From positions 1 through 52,231 of the forward strand of contig JAIPDI010000039.1 of assembly GCA_021737785.1 (NCBI GenBank): a stretch of DNA of 52,231 nt, read 5' to 3'. This DNA comes from Deltaproteobacteria bacterium. GTDB taxonomy: Bacteria > Desulfobacterota > DSM-4660 > Desulfatiglandales > Desulfatiglandaceae. Positions within the stretch are counted from its first letter, which is position 1. Each line of letters begins with the position of its first letter. Below the pieces are notes generated by a model, which was not told the DNA's origin, did no database searches, and saw only the letters and a list, made by a program, of their open reading frames with translations. Positions 50,509 through 52,231 of this stretch are shown here, piece by piece. Both the position numbers and the translations under genes were made by a program.

Positions 50509-50691
50509 GTGGATGGACCGCGTCATGTGGCGATCTTTCTCATGAGAATTCTGCTGGGAAGCAGACTGGCGGAAATTGGTCAAGAGGTCGGCATCAGGAA
50601 TTATAGTTCTGTCAGCACGACAGGGACAAAGGGACGGGACCGTTTGAATTGCTGGACCGCTCTGTTTGGCCTTGACTTACCTTCCTTATAA
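50509..50691 (+). pseudogene. DnaA-C-like HTH remnant, possibly from a RAYT-type transposase
   Basis: 60 codons from a GTG. The first 35 read PRHVAIFLMRILLGSRLAEI and then GQEVGIRNYSSVS, which matches the C-terminal DnaA helix-turn-helix (R-x-VAIYL-R, L-x-EIG, YSSVS). In deltaproteobacteria this domain is often fused to Y1/REP-associated tyrosine transposases. No Y1 domain is seen upstream and no ribosome binding site, so it is probably a truncated remnant. Alternative: a fragment of a DnaA-like gene. Confidence 0.45.
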
Positions 50692-51983
50692 GGTGTACGA
50701 GCACCCTTCAGCAGAACATTTGCGCAATTTCTCTTCTTTAAACCCCTGGCCCTGGTCGATCTGAGGCGATGCCTGAAGTGAATACCCCGCCGTTTCGAGA
50801 ATCGCGAATAGCCTCTGATAATTCAATCAAAGCCGTTCCAGAGCAGACCCGAGAGGGAAAGAGGATGCAAAATGGTCCATGGCCACCCCGAAACCCTGTT
50901 GCTCCATAAATATGGAGAGCGGGGTTTTGTATTTTGCGGCCCCCGGAAAATTGCGCTGGCAATGACCCGCGTCCGGAACACAACCAAGGAATAGGCAACA
51001 TAACCAGACTCGCAACATGGTAAGGCATATATCAAGGTTTTGGTGAGTCAAAATCTTTGAGACTTCCAAAACATACATGCTATTTCACGCAGTTGTTATA
51101 GGAATCGCATTTCAAGGTCCACTTAACCCATTCGGCCGATGGATATCACAGGCTTTTTGAGCTTGACCCCATTTTGGGTTTTAAGATATACGACGGGGTA
51201 GATTGAGTGAGGCATCTTTAGGTTTCGGGGGAATTCTTTCGGCAAGGAAGTAGGCATATGTCACGTTTTTGGTGACCCGAAATCTGTGGGCTTTCCAAAA
51301 GATACATTTTGTAGCCTTCACGAATTGGCGAGTGCTCAGAGACGATGATTATTCACGTAGGTTTTCTTTTCTAAGCAATTGGTTTAATTGAGGAATAATT
51401 GTTGCAAACTTCACACGCTTGAATTTTAATGTTTCATTTGGTAAGGTTGAATAAATGGGGTAATTTGGGCGGGGTGATTATGCACGAATGGTTGAAATTT
51501 TAATCAGAATCACCAGCGTATCCATAATTCGGGTAGGGTTGACATCTGCAACCCTGAAAATGCGATTTGTAAGGTATACCTCAAGGTTTCGGCCGTCAAA
51601 ACGTGCTTTCAGTTTCTGCCAACCAAAATTCGACGACTATTTTTGCCAAGTCTTGTACCAGTCACAAGACTTTTAACTTCCTTTAACCGGAAGCAAAACA
51701 AAAAAATTAATTTTTGACCTACAAGGTAATTTTCTATAGTCTACCCTTTTTAAAAATGCCAATGTCTTTTCACTTAGAAGCCCTTTTGCTGCATCCTGTC
51801 TTCCGTGCCGAATCGGACATTCATAGGGACATACGATCTGGGCCATATTGAGTAACAGCAGGGCAGAGCGCATTTCTGCAACTAAGGGTTCTTCAACGGG
51901 TACTGGGAGCAATGTGCCCGGTTACCGATTTAAGCTTTTCTGTTTGTCTTGAACAGGAATGGTCATTCAAAGGAGGAGAGTTC
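50692..51983. other. Gene-poor region with structured repeats
   Basis: About 1.3 kb with no convincing protein gene on either strand; short open frames here lack ribosome binding sites and family motifs. It contains the paired stem-loop repeats at 51022-51310 and a related weaker copy near 51570. From about 51360 base composition is A/T-rich compared with the rest of the window. AGGAGGAG at the right end serves the next gene. Confidence 0.5.
51022..51310. repeat. Two imperfect direct repeats able to form a conserved stem-loop
   Basis: Copy A (about 51022-51080) and copy B (about 51251-51310) share GGCATATRTCA, TTTTGGTGA, AAATCTKTG and TTCCAAAA in order. In A, GTTTTGG (51037-51043) pairs with CCAAAAC (51066-51072) and AGTC (51046-51049) with GACT (51061-51064). 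In B, TTTTGG pairs with CCAAAA (51267-51272 / 51295-51300) and the inner arm is CCC (51276-51278) / GGG (51288-51290). The inner stem changed on both sides while pairing was kept, which suggests a selected RNA or DNA structure. Confidence 0.5.
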
Positions 51984-52231
51984 ATGTTGTTAACAAAAAA
52001 GTTTCTCATGATGTTTGCGTTGATTTTGGCAGGGCTCTTTCTGGCAAGCTGCAGTGATGATAGCAATAATGCAACCAATCCCAAGGTGGTGTCCCTGTCG
52101 CCGGCGAATACTGCCAGCGGTGTGAATCCGAACCCCATTCTGACCATTGAGTTCGATCGGACAGTGTCCGTTGAACAAGGCAACATTACCATAAAGAACA
52201 TAGGGGACGATTCAACGGTAGAAGTCATTGA
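51984..52231 (+). CDS. Lipoprotein with Ig-like (Big_5-type) domain, partial
   Basis: The gene runs off the right edge; 82 codons are visible. ATG 51984 has AGGAGGAG 5 nt upstream. Type II signal peptide with lipobox LASC (Cys22) and Ser-Asp-Asp after it, then KVVSLSPANTASGVNPNPIL, the start of a bacterial Ig-like domain of the Big_5 type ('SPANGATGV.PNP.I.I.F'). Probably an exported surface protein. An opposing open frame at 51893-52228 is a shadow of it. Confidence 0.82.
   Translation, partial: MLLTKKFLMMFALILAGLFLASCSDDSNNATNPKVVSLSPANTASGVNPNPILTIEFDRTVSVEQGNITIKNIGDDSTVEVI

Noticed and set aside
51893-52228. 111-codon minus-strand open frame at the right edge
   Set aside because: Antisense to a lipoprotein gene with strong ribosome binding site, lipobox and Ig-like motif.
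1-52231. tRNA or rRNA genes
   Set aside because: Intergenic stretches were read for cloverleaf and CCA-type ends and none was convincing.

Overview
The window reads as a chromosomal segment of an anaerobic, fatty-acid or aromatic-acid oxidising deltaproteobacterium (Desulfobacterota, Desulfobacteraceae- or Desulfatiglans-like). That placement is an inference from gene content: several beta-oxidation genes, an ETF beta subunit, an oxidative TCA branch with a 646-residue aconitase, a TAXI-type TRAP uptake operon, and large secreted multi-domain proteins. No rRNA or tRNA gene was seen.

Layout. (1) 1-11.3 kb: thiolase and ETF-beta (minus strand), MltG, two small membrane proteins, a MoaD/ThiS-like protein with a TTG start, a B12-type radical-SAM-like protein lacking one cluster cysteine, a 3-hydroxyacyl-CoA dehydrogenase/enoyl-CoA hydratase fusion with HADH first, a hotdog thioesterase, a crotonase and a cysteine-free Nfu_N-like protein. 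A dispersed repeat occurs twice in opposite orientation. (2) 11.7-18.6 kb: a signalling locus made of a CsgG/FlgO-like lipoprotein, a sigma-70 family factor, a zinc-finger anti-sigma-like protein and a 1060-residue protein joining a class III nucleotidyl cyclase, a CHAT protease, a membrane segment, TPRs and a second CsgG/FlgO-like domain. (3) 18.8-32.8 kb: three paralogous secreted proteins, each with 12 NHL repeats, a C13/caspase-like peptidase domain with His and Cys present, and a duplicated C-terminal module of about 50 residues. The third copy has a single-base frameshift. Between the copies lie an intact IS4-family element with a 9-bp target duplication, and a hicAB toxin-antitoxin pair next to a nonsense-broken higA. 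A small lipoprotein and a PPC-domain protein carrying the same C-terminal module follow. (4) 32.9-39.3 kb: FadL-like porin, then citrate synthase divergent from aconitase and NADP-isocitrate dehydrogenase. (5) 39.3-47.4 kb, minus strand: IclR regulator, acyl-CoA ligase, TAXI solute-binding protein, DUF1850 protein, fused TRAP permease, BKACE-type beta-keto acid cleavage enzyme and an MDR dehydrogenase, a coherent uptake-and-degradation operon. (6) 47.5-50.3 kb: enoyl-CoA hydratase, alpha/beta hydrolase, mannose-6-phosphate isomerase. (7) 50.3-52.0 kb: a gene-poor stretch with a 2-hydroxyacid dehydrogenase remnant, a DnaA-C-like HTH remnant and a pair of structured repeats, then the start of a lipoprotein cut by the window edge.

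The most unusual content is the 11.7-32.8 kb block. It puts a sigma/anti-sigma pair, a cyclase-CHAT transmembrane fusion and three secreted caspase-fold proteins side by side, giving four clan-CD-type peptidase domains in about 16 kb. A model in which the membrane fusion senses the envelope and the secreted proteins are outputs is inference; the sequence directly shows the architectures and the conserved His/Cys residues.
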